NCBI GenBank assembly: GCA_948567375.1
Contig: OX419759.1
Coordinates: 53,483,493 to 53,547,492 of the forward strand
DNA: 64,000 nt
Reading direction: 5' to 3'
From: Lunularia cruciata
Taxonomy: Eukaryota; Streptophyta; Marchantiopsida; Lunulariales; Lunulariaceae
Of this stretch, positions 20,536 through 33,122 are shown in pieces. A program made the translations under genes and the position numbers. Numbering within the stretch: the stretch's first letter is position 1; every line of letters begins with the position of its first letter. Under the pieces are notes generated by a model. The model had not been told where the DNA came from. It was given only the letters and a program-made list of their open reading frames with translations, and made no database searches.

Positions 20536-22830
20536 GCAGTTGATTGTGTACAGACATTTTTATCACGTGCTTGCTCGCTCGTTCATACCCTTACTGCGAT
20601 TTGTACCGTCATAATTCCATCACTCAATTCCACCAGCGGGGGCTAGGCTGGAGAGCTCCAATGGCCTATCAAGGCTCTTGTAAATCGCTATAGTTTAGTT
20701 TAGAGTTCATCTGTAATGTAAGCATGCAGAGTATCGAACGAGCTAGAAAGTGAAAAAAAAAAAGTCGAAATAGAAAATGAAGAAAAGTGTGAGGGCTGCG
20801 GAAGCGTAGGAGGAGAAGCTAAAAATTTATCGATCGAAGTTCGGTCGGTATGAGCTGTATTATATACCGGGGAAGTGGAAGATCGCGTCTGGGGTGAAAC
20901 CCTCCCTCTTCTAGTTTCTGCATACACTCTAGCCATAAAGTCTCATTGAGGAGAAGTTTACTCAAATAATGGCGAACCAATGTGGAACTTTGCATCCAGG
21001 TCGATACCATTCACGTAGGTAGACTCTGAAACTGCGCAGCTCAGATGTGTGTAGTTCCACATCTTATCTGTACAGAAAAATCAGTAATATCGACCCCCAC
21101 AGATGGAAACCCAACAACGTTTTTCTGAATGCAATGTCGTTTCTCTTCTCACAAGAATGGTGTTTGCACCTCGTCAATGCTTGCTATTCCCGGTCTGTAC
21201 ACTTACGCTTCGTTGATCAGTCTCTTAGCGTTAGAAGGATGCCTGGAGATACCATCTCTTTGATTTCCAGTCCTGGTTTACTCTCGGGAATTCTCCTCAT
21301 TTGCAATTGAATCGGGAACCCCTCCCCGGCTTCAAAATTTCTAGCAGACTTTTACTTTGGTGTCAAAGAATTACGCTGAACATATGTACAAATTTCCTGG
21401 CTATCAGGCTATCGTATTAGACGCACTCCGCAAGTCGTGCACGCAGGTTTTAAAACAACTCATTCTTCATCAAAACAAGTTTCTCACGTTGGAAGCCGTC
21501 TCGATTATGGGCCATATTTTACTTATTTCTTTTGGTATTAGTAATCCCAAGCTAGTGTATCCTTGACCAGTCGTATCAGGAACTGTGCCAGCAACTGAAA
21601 CTCAACGTAAGATGCCCCTGACAGAGTAGACTTGAGATGCCCCACTCTCTGGCCTCTAAAAAGCCTCCTAGTGTAGAAGGCCTGAAAGACGTGACCATTC
21701 CGCTCTGATTGATGTGACACTTGCATTACTGGACTTCCAGAGGCCACATGGACATCACGCTCGGAGCTTGTGCTCATGGGCACCTTCTACTTTAGGAAGC
21801 ACGGTGGTCTTTCAAACTCTTTCCTCTGAGATCTAGACAGGAGGATTGAGATTAGTATGATAAAGGGATTGACCTCGTAGTTAGCACTATCGACATCATG
21901 GAGGAAATCCCGGTGGAACTCGTCAAAAACTGGCGCAAGTTATCATAAACCAAGGATTGAGAAATGTACAGTCTACTCAACACAAGTTGACGACATACGT
22001 GAAGGAGTGCAAGAGGTATTCCTTGCAACATAAGCGCAATCACATGTCGTAACAGTGCGCTCCGACTTGAAATGGTTTTAAAAACGTTAGATCTAGACTG
22101 TCGCAGTCTACACCAGTCGGAGCTACTTTCCAATACAGTACGTTCCAGATTGTATATCCACGCCGCTGCTTGCTCGACTCGGTTTCTTGCACCTCTGACG
22201 TTCCATTTCTGCGCACGAACCCTCCCAGAGGAGTCTCGGCTAAAGAGATCCGAAACGCAATGCAGTCAAACCAGTTGGCGCATACGGATCTGCAAGTTCA
22301 GCTAGGTTGGCGTCTGTCTGGACCCCCCGTACAAATCCAGGGAGTAATAGGGACTCAAGGGCGGATCATGTGTGAGGACCAACTGCCATATAATTAGACA
22401 CTAACACACCGGATTCATTGCTGCTGCGCAGAGCTATGGAACAACATTCGGACATTATCTCAACTTCCAGACTACCGGTAGCATCAGCAATTCAGGGAAG
22501 ACGTATACCGTACTATGATGTTACTATGAACCTGGTAGATAGAGCGGACCTGGTATTTCTCATACCGTTATTATTGCGGCTTAGCCCCATTTTACCTCTT
22601 CTTATGTTAATGTCGTGTCATTGTATGGCTTAATGGGGTCTTCCTTCTCATTATTCGACGCGATCGCTATTTTCTCTACTATGACGATTGTCGCAGTTGT
22701 TAATCCTCTAGTTTAGATCATGTGTTAACGTTTTATGACTACAAAGATGGAGTGGTTGTCAATCTCTATGAGTAGAGCGTCGGGTGCGGTAAAAGAGTCT
22801 TTGTTGGGGTAGCGATGCAACCATTCAAAT
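20536..22830 (+). other. Intergenic sequence downstream of the acyltransferase
   Basis: Only short open frames without recognisable domains are seen. An A-run at about 20753-20763 may mark an old retroposed tail. A family G copy lies at about 22575-22650 (GCGGCTTAGCCCCATTTTACC, then TAATGGGGTCTTCC). Confidence 0.35.
22575..22650 (+). repeat. Family G copy
   Basis: It shares GCTTAGCCCCATTTTACCTC and TGGCTTAATGGGGTCTTCC with the minus-strand copy at 14401-14470, in the same order and spacing. Confidence 0.65.
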
Positions 22831-22839
22831 TTACTTAAA

Positions 22840-23220
22840 TGTTAAGTAGTGAAAATTTTTGTGGAGAAAAATATTACATTAGTTTTATTTATCATATTCA
22901 TCTCATATTTTGAGAAAAAGTATTGTTTACTTTACCAATTTTCGTTGTAAAGAAAACCATTTACCATAGTGTCAAATTTGCCGTCAATGGCAAAGATTAT
23001 CATATATATATATAATTGATAGAAAAAATGTGGTATTCGGTAATGAGATAATTGTTAACTATATCAGAAATGAGTTATATAAATGAAATAAATAATTTAG
23101 AATAAAATATATTAAATATATTTTAAAAAAATTTAAATATGCAATTTTAATAATTATTTTAAATTTTACATACATAAAAAATAAAAAATATACGACTAAT
23201 AAATTTATAATGAAATTTTT
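22840..23220. repeat. Very AT-rich tract
   Basis: About 380 bases with few G or C, including an (AT)n run at about 22999-23012 and long A/T blocks around 23100-23200. It contrasts sharply with the GC-richer flanks. It may be a matrix-attachment-like or DNA-unwinding sequence, or a decayed small transposon. No terminal repeats were found. Confidence 0.6.
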
Positions 23221-26084
23221 TCACAAAATTAAAAATAACCTTGCGAACCCTCGAACTAAATCTATACCTTGTCTGCTTATGGACACTGTTATGGTCACTT
23301 CAGCAAGGCCATCAATTCATTTAGAAGTTTCAAACCTCTCTCCACCCGAGAGCGCGGGATTGAAGGTCACAACCGGCGATGGACTAACGAACTCAATGAA
23401 ACCTAGTTATGTGGTATCTATTGGGGCCTAGTCCCATTCTACCTCTTTTGTCTTCCCCTCCTTCTTGTGCTCTATGTGGTCGCTTTTCGCCTTATGTATA
23501 TCTGGAAAACGTTTTCCCCTTTTCAAATTTCGCAGATATGTTTATTTCTCACGTCATGTTTGGCTTAGATGGCCAACTATGTATCTGAAACGAACTGACC
23601 ATGCATGCAATGACTTGCTAATCCGAATAAAGTGCACCGTGTTTGAGTTCGTAGTTACGTATGTCTTGTTGACCAGTCTTTGTCAACGAGATATGAATAT
23701 GTACGACTTACAGTAAGGCACTCAAGGCCGTTACATGAAAGTGACCTGCTATACTAATAACGTGGTGTCTAGCAAAACCGAAGACGGCAATTTTGAATCT
23801 CCATGGTGATGGATCCAACGAACAATGTATGGCTTTCGCTGTTTCAAAAGACCATGTGATGGTCAACGTAATTTTGTGGATGAGGTTGCATATATTGTGA
23901 AGATCCATGCATTTCAAACATATTTTTGCATGGACGATTTGGGAGAAATAGATTACTCTACTCTTATCTGGGGTCGTTGTGCAGGGATAGGAAATACGCA
24001 ACCTTTTGCCACTCATGTTTCATACATCTCCAACGTTAAAAGAGGGATTCCTTAAACTCACCGTCACTATCTCAAATTGATATGGTCACTGATCTTTAGT
24101 TTCACACGAAGTGAAATGTCATTTTACAATTCGAATCAAAGACAGGACAAGAAATGACATGAATCTCGGTTCAAAGAATGACAAGAAATTTCATTTAACT
24201 CTATGGGAAAACTGAGGGAAAATCTCGAGGTCAAAACATTAGTTGCATATCATTTTCTATCTCGACTTACTGTCTCCGATTTGCGTTTTGTATGTCCTGT
24301 GCAGCTCTGATATCTTTTCAAGAACATTACTTGCCAACACTGAGCCAACATACTCCAACAGCTGACACATAATGACACACCGGACCACGTTGACGGGATG
24401 CTCTGAAGTCTTTCTGCAAACTTGGGGTGCCGTTAAGACTACGTGCAAAAGTTAGGGTACTGTTAAGTCCATCTCTTGTGATTTCATCCCGAGTTGCGCT
24501 AATGCCCTTAATGTGAATAACATCCGGTAAGCCCGACTTGAATGTCCATACGCAGATCTGACAAGCATTCTCGTGATCCATAATCAGCATGATCAGCGGA
24601 GAAGCAGGAGACTGGCACGGACAACACCGTCCTCTGGGTTTTGAGATCGGACCCCGAAGATTTGCCCTCACCAAACTGTGAGAAATCATGAGAAAGCCTA
24701 CCTCACCATGATTGAGGTCAGAAGGAAAACTCTGTGCCTGTCGATAAACTTTTCTCCTTGTGACCCAGCTGCTGAAGGAACTAAGGCAACTGAAAAGTGG
24801 CCAACATGCAGCAGCACCGCACCGATTCATCCACTCCCGGCAGACTCCGCAGCTGTTGTAGATGACAAGATCTAGTGGCCAAACTATCTTACCTACTATT
24901 TCGAGACGAAAACGTTTACCTGCGACTGCAATCACTGCTTTTGACGGATCCGGTTTCTTTGCATGTGGACGAATGCTCACTTTCTATTCAATCAAAACTG
25001 ATATGAAACTTGAACTTGCTGGGAATCACAAGCTCTTCAACCTTGTGGCTCAGAACTGATTGTGGACGTCGGTGAATCAAGGTTCTTTTGCTGCCTGCCA
25101 ACACTTTGGGTGAATCAATCAATTGGTGGGACCATTTTGAAAGCCGGAAGTAAGTGTCTCCTTCTTCTTCGTCGACTTTTCATGAAAAAATAAGCTTATT
25201 TGCTAACGCAGCTTGGGACTTCTCCTGTTTTCACGACCATTTATTCCTGATGGGTTTATTTCGTCCATAGCCTTGTCTCATGTACGTCGAGTTCAAGCAC
25301 ACATAAGCTTATTAATCTTTTACAGCTACCGGCAATGTGTGGCTGCCTATCACTACTTTGAAAAGTAAGTCTCGGAGGATGATTGCTGTCCCGTAAGTTT
25401 TATGCATATTAGGGGGGGTTTCAGTTATAATTTCATTGCTGCTCATAAAAATTCTGTACCAAGTTTTATGAATATTAGTGGGAATCGATCATAGTTTGGC
25501 GGGATATCTAATACCATTTATGGATGACCTCGGGAGACTACTAATAGATTTGATTGGTGGCTTCTATAATCCAGAAAGTAAAAGTTTTGTTCCATAAGTA
25601 TGTTTAATGATTTCATGAGTAACAGATCTACAGAAATTTAATGGATGAAGTAATCCATACAATTTTATGGTGATATTTCCTCCAGTAAACATGAACCGTA
25701 CTATGATTTATTCACATCCAAAATTCCTGGAAATATCGATAAATAAATTTACGGATTCTTTCGATCATTACTCTTTAGCTGTTTATAAAACACCCATGAG
25801 TTTTCGGATGAAGGCAACTTCCACCCATAATCACACCACATACAATTAAAAAGAATTGACACCCCGAGTGAATGTGGACTGAGAAGACCAAGTGTACGGG
25901 GTCTTGAATCATTGACATATTAGCTAGAAATCTATATCCGGCCAAAGCGAGGAGAAATAAGAAATAATGCACATAGGATAACAAGAAGGATAGTTAGACC
26001 TTATAAAACCTCCAAGAATAAGTCAAAACGATACAAAATAAAATTAACAATATAAATTGGTGCTAATACCTAATGCCAAAACGA
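23221..26084 (+). other. Low-copy sequence without a recognised gene
   Basis: A family G copy lies at 23420-23490 (TTGGGGCCTAGTCCCATTCT). An open minus-strand frame of 217 codons at 24327-24980 has no recognisable domain and is not called as a gene. The rest shows no feature I can support. Confidence 0.3.
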
Positions 26085-26285
26085 CCATCGTAGAAATGTC
26101 TCATTATGTTCATTATATTCCCTACAAGTGAAATGTCTAATTAACTTCATAATGATCCCCTACAAGAGAAATATCCGATTAACTTCATAATGATCTCCCC
26201 ACAAGTAAAATGTCTGATTAACTTCATAATGATCCCCTACAAGTGAAATGTCTGATGAACTTAATAATGATTCCCCTACTAGTGT
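26085..26285 (+). repeat. Tandem repeat, 38-39 base unit, about 4.5 copies
   Basis: The unit is CCCTACAAGTGAAATGTCTG followed by ATTAACTTCATAATGAT. Copies begin near 26121, 26159, 26198, 26236 and a partial near 26275, with a diverged unit before them. Confidence 0.88.
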
Positions 26286-26324
26286 GTATAAGTGGCTCAC
26301 TAATTTTCCGTGGGAGTTATTATT

Positions 26325-26550
26325 GTACGGCTTGATGGAGTCTTCTTGTCCTTCTTGTTATTTTATATGCCACTCATTTTTAAACAACACAAGACATGAG
26401 TATCCCGGGAGTTTCTCCCTTCTTGTTATTTTATACTTTATATGTCGCTTCCTGGCCACTCATTTTAGAACAACAATACAACGCATGGTTATTCACGAAG
26501 GTTTCATCCTTCTTTCTATTTTACTTGTCGCTTTGTGGTCACTCATTTAA
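26325..26550 (+). repeat. Family G-like tandem copies
   Basis: TGTACGGCTTGATGGAGTCTT matches the 14401-14470 and 22575-22650 copies. The block CTTCTTGTTATTTTAT to CCACTCATTTT recurs at about 26353, 26410 and 26505 within this stretch and resembles the end of the 13913 copy. Confidence 0.55.
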
Positions 26551-26558
26551 AAAAAATG

Positions 26559-26760
26559 GAATACTCATTTAAATACAATGGATTGGGCGTGAAAGTCTAG
26601 AAACATGAATTTTTGCATTACTTTACTTCGTCGTGTATGTCTTTTCTACATTAAGAATTGAATACTCATTTGAGTACAATTGATTGGTCCTGAAAGTCTA
26701 GACACATGCAATTTTGTATTACTTTACTTCATCGTGTATTCCTTTTCTACATTAAACTGG
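26559..26760 (+). repeat. Tandem duplication, two units of 101 bases
   Basis: The unit runs from GAATACTCATTTAAATACAA to CTTTTCTACATTAA. Copies start at 26559 and 26660 and differ at about ten positions. Confidence 0.88.
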
Positions 26761-27249
26761 TGTACCGGAAGGCGAAGCTAATTCAGGCATCAATGATTCC
26801 CTCACCTTGACTATCAGTTGAAGTAGTTTCTATAGGATTTGGTCGCTAGCGAGCCTTGAATTGGATCGACAGGATATTAGGACAAAATGGAAACCAATTT
26901 AATTGAATTGAACCAATCCTTAGTGTTTTCTACGCGGTCGCTCTTTTACTCTATTGAATTGAATATGAATGGATTCAGTCATTTTCGTTTTCACCGATTA
27001 CATATATATAGTAAAACTGTATTCGTTCTAAAACAAATCTACTATTTTCAAGGTCGGTTGACTGAAAACATGAAATCACTCTTCTTCCGAATGAAAACAT
27101 GTTATCACTCTTCTTCATTCAGAAGTGGTGAGAGTGAGTGGTTGGAACACATTACATAATTTGCTTACCCATGTGAGGGAATAGACTTGGCTAAATTTGA
27201 CAATTGATAAAAGGCCGGATCATGTTACCTGATTCATCCACTGAACTTA

Positions 27250-27640
27250 CCTAAACAGGCCTTATCTGAACTGCCTTTGATGTAACCTAGCATGTATATT
27301 TATAGTAGATAAGGTCAGTGTAAAATGCATAGTGGTGAACTTTTTCTAAATTAATATTAATACGTGTTGGAAACCAATTCAATGTAACAGGTTAAGTAAA
27401 ACCTAGATAATCCTTCACCATATCAAATATGCTTCTTATAATGGGATTTTTAAACCACTTATAGCCTTCCATAATCAATGGTCATCCCCCATATAAGGAT
27501 CTCTATCCTCACTTTGGTGGGGTTAAATTTTGTACTTGATCCACAAGGGTGCTCATTGTAATCTGTATAATTTGATCTATACTTTTCTTACCTTCTTGAG
27601 CAATCTCTCCTTGCATTCTCAAAACTAGGATAGTCTAGAA
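27250..27640 (+). repeat. Copia LTR (family F), probable 5' LTR
   Basis: About 27365-27628 matches the LTR upstream of 59131: GTTAAGTAAAACCTAGATAA against GTTAAGTGAAACCTAGATAA, and CTCATTGTAATCT in both. A copia gag relic follows in the same orientation. The left edge is uncertain. Confidence 0.65.
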
Positions 27641-28229
27641 CTAGAACGCTGACAGAGTGATGGGTGAAGGGAGGGTTGTTGGTGCACCATCTTCTACGTC
27701 AGTCGTCTCTCACATAAACTCCAATGATGAGGTGCCTCTCACAATCATCACATGGACAACACCAACACCAAGAAACGCAATATAAGTTCCACATCATATA
27801 GAGAATAGGCTTCCCCTAAGAAACACAACAAACCTCTAAAACAAGAATCAAAGAGCAAATAAAGAATCCAAAAAACTTGTTGAAGATTTGTGCTTGATTC
27901 TAAGCAAATCCCAGATCAATAGTGGCAAACACATGTTTTAACATAAAAAGTTGGTCCACATTTGAAGGTTATTGGTTCAATGTCTAGAAACAATCTGTGC
28001 CGATTAAGTTCCAAAATTGAGAAGTTTGGAACATTGTGTTTGGAACCAAACAGAAACCAATACTCATAGCCAACATTGCAGCAATAACAGCAAGCCCACT
28101 TCCACCCACAAATGTTGCAATTACATTTTGGGGAAAGAAAGATATTCAAGCTCTATTTCCATATGGGATTGCTTTGACAAAAGAATACTTTACCACATCT
28201 CAAATTGAAAAATGCACATCTTGCATGGC

Positions 28230-28720
28230 AAAAAATTAGAGCAAAGTTACACCACCATAGACCGCATCATTCAAATGCACCTATGTGATAAGTTTGTCAC
28301 CCTCAAAGTGAAACAAGAAGAAAATGTCACACACGATGTCCATATGTTCAAAAAATTACTCCACCAATTATGAGTTGTTGGAATCAACATCAATAAATCA
28401 AGAGGAGATACTAAAATATGCCCTTCTAGTGCAATATTATTATTCAAATGCTATGCACTTATGAAAATATCACCCTACCACAACTCTTCATATTCTTACC
28501 ACAAAAGAAACTATAATAATGCTACTCATTTGAAAGTCAAGTTTGTTCTTTACCAAGCTAGTGACCTACCAACCTCATCCAAGCTTCAAAAAATTGAACA
28601 CAAGATAAACTTAAAATATGGCAAGAATTTTCTCAAAAAGCAGCCCCTTGGACACTGTCCTTGCTGCAACTGTTATTTCCACTAGGTTTCTGATTGCCAC
28701 TCTCATCCCATGAAACCATA
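28230..28720 (+). pseudogene. Copia gag relic
   Basis: The reading MHLCDKFVTLKVKQEENVTH, then HMFKKLLHQL, resembles the gag of Ty1/copia elements. A damaged zinc-knuckle-like cluster (CCNCYF, then VSDC) lies near 28665-28705. Stops interrupt it. Gag would form the element's particle. Confidence 0.55.
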
Positions 28721-30529
28721 GGCTAACACTATAATAGTGGCTTAAATTATTATAGTCACCAATTACCTAAGAATCCACATGAACAAGCAAACAAAGTCAC
28801 AAAACCATGTATTTATGACTACTGTCCACACATAAATTTTCTTTTCAACCAAAGAATGAGAAAAAGCAGCAGATAAGGACCATGATGATGCCTCAATAAT
28901 GGATTATCTCAATTTTATAGTAATGAGCTCACTAATTGTCAACCCCTTCCTCATAATATTGATAACTTAGTATTTCTTGATGATGAGATATTTTTTCCAA
29001 TCTATAACACAAACACACATATGTGCACTTACCTAATCAAGAGTTTCTTCCACTAATATATGTACAACATATTCCAGTCCTTCAAAATAACCTATTCTAC
29101 ATGATTGATCACCAAGATAGAAACATCCTTATTACAAACCAAACTTGAAAACTCTATTGCAAAGACTTGGAACTTCTCATTACTTGTCTTCTAGAAGAAA
29201 ATAGTACCTACTTGGCTCATTTGTACTCTTCATAGCTCTACATATGGTAGAAATTAGAATCAATGTGACCTGAAAAAAATAACAAAGACCAAAGAGCTTA
29301 AGACACAATTTTTATCTTCTCATATTCTTTAAAAGAGGATAAAAGGGAATGTGATCAATTTACACTCCACTTACATAGTAGAATGGAGTTCTCCACCTCA
29401 CACTCTTAGATTGCTATTGAAACTCCACATGCCAGAAATTTCTATGAGTATACCCCACACCTCCAATTACACTTGATATTTCCTCAAATTGATTCAGAAA
29501 TAAAGTTTTGAAGAATCAAGAATCAAACTAATATGTCAAGCTCACATAATAACAACCTTGTTACAACATTTGAAGGACCTAAGCTAGTTTTCTATGATGC
29601 TTGAATGATTATCTTGCTGGTCACAATTATATTAGTAGCCAATCATGGACTATTTAGTGGTGGCCATCTATTCTATTGGGGTTTTTATTTTCATCATTGG
29701 AGCTACCATGCATTGTTAATAATATTGAATGTGCACTCAAATCTATCATTAGGGCTGGAATCCTTGGTCTCTTCAAGGAGAGGTATACCTTGAATTGGAG
29801 TTTCAAAGAGCTCACTTCTTCCATGTTGAGTTTCTTAAGCCTTTGGTTATGCTAGATAGAACAAGAGAATGTTACTTACAACTTTTGTCCTAGAGTGGGT
29901 TTGGCTCAATGAGTATAATCAATTGCTTGTTAATAGAGTACATGGTGTAAGCTTCTATTTTTGACATTTGATCCTTCAGCAAAATTCACAGGTCTACATT
30001 GGCAAGGGTATTCAAAGCCAAACACCAGGCCAATATGGATTGATAAGACTGTACTTTGGTGTGATAAAAAGTTGTATAGTAAAGTGGACTTATTCATTGT
30101 TGGGCCAAAGCCTCATGTACAATTTCTTATTGCTACTCTACTTTGCCCCCAAGGGTCTTTGATGGCTGAGTGGATTCCTTGCCAAACCTACCTACTCCAC
30201 CGCCACCAATTACAGTCTTAATTCTTATCTTATCTACTCTTAATTGCTTAATGAGACTTTGTAAAGTGATAATGAAGCTCCCAATTGTTTTCATAATTAT
30301 GCATTGCCTAAATTGTATACCTAAACTATTGAAATAAAGGATTCTTTGGCCAAAACTTGGCTGAATGCCATTTGTCCCAAAAAGTGTACTAGGCCAAAGC
30401 CTTTGGTTTCATTCCTACTTTACCAAGCTAAAAAGATTATCCAAATCTAAGAAGATGGGTTGGGATTTCTTGCAAGAAACTAATAAATTCTATGAAAAGT
30501 TATTGGAAAAAATCAAAGGATGTAAACTA
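28721..30529 (+). other. Decayed repeat sequence
   Basis: Probably the continuation of the copia element, but integrase motifs cannot be firmly placed. Around 29800-29950 a block (AGAGCTCACTTCTTCCATGT) resembles repeat D. No gene is supported. Confidence 0.35.
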
Positions 30530-33060
30530 ATCTAACACTATGGTTCCTTTTGGTATCTCAGGTTCCTTTAGCACGACACTCTGCTGAGAAGAGCATCCTT
30601 TTTCCTTGAGTTGTTGAAGGACTCCTTTGGTTTTCTCCTTGTAGTCAGCAATCTTCAGCAAATAGGTGATCTTTACTTTGTTGAATTTCATATCCACATG
30701 TCCTAGAAGTTAGAGAGCAAGTTGGTCTATTGGTTCTTCCTCACCTTTTTTCCTATTCAATTTTTGAGCATGGAACCATAATTCATGGACTTGATAGTCA
30801 ATTAATCTCCTTTTTGCTTCTTCTTGAGCATCTCTACAAAGTTTGCATGGACTTCCTCCACCTATTGGAGTTCCTTCTTCTTCTTCTCTTTGATTTGAAG
30901 GCAATTTGCTTGAAAATCTTTCTTCAACTTTTAGTGCAAGCGTTCTTGTTTGGCCTCTTTTTCCATGGCTGAAGCCAATTCCTTGGCTTGGGCTTCCAAC
31001 TGTGCCACTACCTTCTTTTGGTACCCAAGCATCTACAAGTCCAAGGTTGGATTTCAAACTTTGGTGTCATTCAGTTCTTTGCGCAAGCTTTGTTCCTCGT
31101 CTCAAGCTTTATGTTTATCTTTGTAGTTGAGCTCCTTCTCCTTCTTATCCATTCATAGCTTCCACAACTCCAAATATATTTGGCCCAATTCCTTTTCTTG
31201 ACCTTAGAGCATGGAAGCAAGATATGCCTTCTATTTTTTTGCTTTGAGCACTTCTTGTATCAAGGAATTCACCTTCTTGGCTTCCTCCTTGTAGTGATCT
31301 TGGCTCTAGGTCACTTCCTCCTATAGCTTACTCTCTTAGGTTTTCCAAGTATAAATCTCCTTGTGCATTCTCTACACCAAGGTCATCTAATCTATGATCT
31401 CTGAATACTCATTTTGGTACTAGGGTAGCAAGAGTTCCATCAATTGCAAAACCAACCCCACCAAATAGATAATAAAGTTAGCTCCCTACAAAACTTGGCT
31501 AGTAGTGGTTTGGCTCAATCTTTCTCTGATCTCTTGGGAGGCCAGGACTTTTGCTTCTTTTGTAATCTATATGGGAGTCTCTCCTTTCTTAATGCCTATC
31601 TTTTTCAGGTTTAACCTTGTCCTTGTTTTGGGGCTGAAAAACCTTTGGAACTTCAGGCCAAAGTTCATATCCTTCTTCTTGATGTGTGTCTCTCTTCTCT
31701 AAAGATGGGGATCAAGGAGTGGGGGTTGGTGGTTTGGGCTCTAGGCTAGTCACCTCCTCTTGGTTTTCATTGCCCTTCTCTTGCACTTCTTGAACTTTGG
31801 ATACTAGGAGGTTGGGACCAGATTGGGCATCCTTGAACTGGTCTTCTTCTTCTTCTTCTTCTTCTTCTTCTTTTGTTTCTTCCTCCAAACTAGCTTCTTC
31901 CTCCTCCTTGGTTTTGGAAGACACATCAATAATTGGAAGGTTCTTCTTTATCCACTTCTTGGCTAGGGTGGTAGTCTAGGCTGGTGGTACTTGTTTCTTC
32001 TTTGGCTTGGTGTTCACCACCTCCTTTTCCATTGGCACAATTTCTCCAATTTGAGAAATTATGCATTTGCTTCTTGATATTTCTTAAACTTCAACTTCCC
32101 CTTAGGCTGGGAAGCAAAAGTAATCTTTGGTAGGATAATAACTTGGGAATCTCTTGTGCTCATCCTTGTTCAATAATTTAAGCCCTGTGTAGAAATGGAC
32201 CACAAAGAGAGCTTTGTAAGTTGCTCCTCTCTCAACTAAGAAGTCACAATGAAGGGTTTGGGCATGTAAGTAGAACATGCAAGCCCAATTGATAGGCTCA
32301 CCCTTGTACATCTAATGAAAGAAGACATCGTGGATATTGGTTAAGTAAGTTGTTAGTTTGTGATGGAACAACTTCATAACCACTTCCACAATTGCTTGCT
32401 GAGTTAGGTCCTTATAATAAAAAAAACTCAACAATGATTGTTATGGTTGCAAGGTTCTCAAAAAGGTGTCTTTGATCTCCTAGACCAGCTCCTAATTGTA
32501 GAACTTAATATTGATATCCATTGCTCCTATTGGGCATGGATTGGGTGCAAGTACATTCCTCCAGTTTTCTTCTGTCCAAACCATGGAATTTCATCTCAAT
32601 TCCTCTCAACTTCTCACCTTTTGACTCATGGTCTCATGAATGATTTCAAAGTCAGTTGCATCCCAATCCCAAAGCAAGAATTGCATATGCTTTCTCTGAA
32701 TTTATCTCTCTCCTATAGTACATTGCACAACCATTCAGTATTGGGCTTTGGAGGATGGCCTTGGAGGCCTTCCTCATGGGTTTCTAAATGAACACTACCT
32801 CTTAAGAACCAAGGATAGGAAGTGAAGGCTACTTTGGCTTTGAAGACCAGAAAACTACCACAACAAAGACTCAAATTTAGGATTGATTGTGTTGAATTAA
32901 TCTCTTGAAATGCAAAAAGTGAAAATGGCCATTCCTCACATTGTTTTACCGGTGAAATCTTTAGCCATTCTTCAATCAACAAATGGTTGGGTTGCTCTTA
33001 TTCCTCGTCACACTCTCCATACCAAGTACTTCTTGCAATGAAAACCATCACTCTCTCTCA
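30530..33060 (-). pseudogene. Family E coiled-coil ORF, long decayed copy
   Basis: On the minus strand a broken reading runs from about 33000 down to 30540. In order it has a folded-looking N-terminal part (WACMFYLHAQTLHCDF, then YKALFVVHFYTGLKLL, near 32280-32150), a poly-Glu linker encoded by a (CTT)n repeat near 31843-31873, and Lys/Glu-rich heptad-like segments such as HYKEEAKKVNSLIQEV. It matches the copies at 41480-42127 and 54454-55420. The function is unknown. It may be an accessory ORF of an LTR element. Confidence 0.6.
31843..31873. repeat. (CTT)n microsatellite encoding poly-Glu on the minus strand
   Basis: Ten or so CTT units are seen. Read on the minus strand they give a run of Glu codons in the family E ORF. 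Confidence 0.9.
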
Positions 33061-33122
33061 GTGGTCCAAGTTTCAATATGAGCATTGAGCCAAGTGCCAA
33101 TAGTTCTCTTTAGAATGCAAAA

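Noticed and set aside
24327-24980. Open minus-strand frame of 217 codons in the low-copy island
   Set aside because: No domain, signal or homologous motif was recognised, and comparable frames occur by chance in GC-richer sequence. A transcript or protein match would be needed to call it.
26085-26285. CRISPR-like array
   Set aside because: Units are contiguous 38-39 base tandem copies without unique spacers, in a plant nuclear context.
29605-29793. Hydrophobic short frame in the decayed copia region
   Set aside because: Short, AT-rich, with no start context or homology. The hydrophobic composition follows from T-rich sequence.
31797-31979. Plus-strand frame with a poly-Ser run
   Set aside because: It is the antisense of the (CTT)n stretch that encodes poly-Glu in the minus-strand family E ORF.
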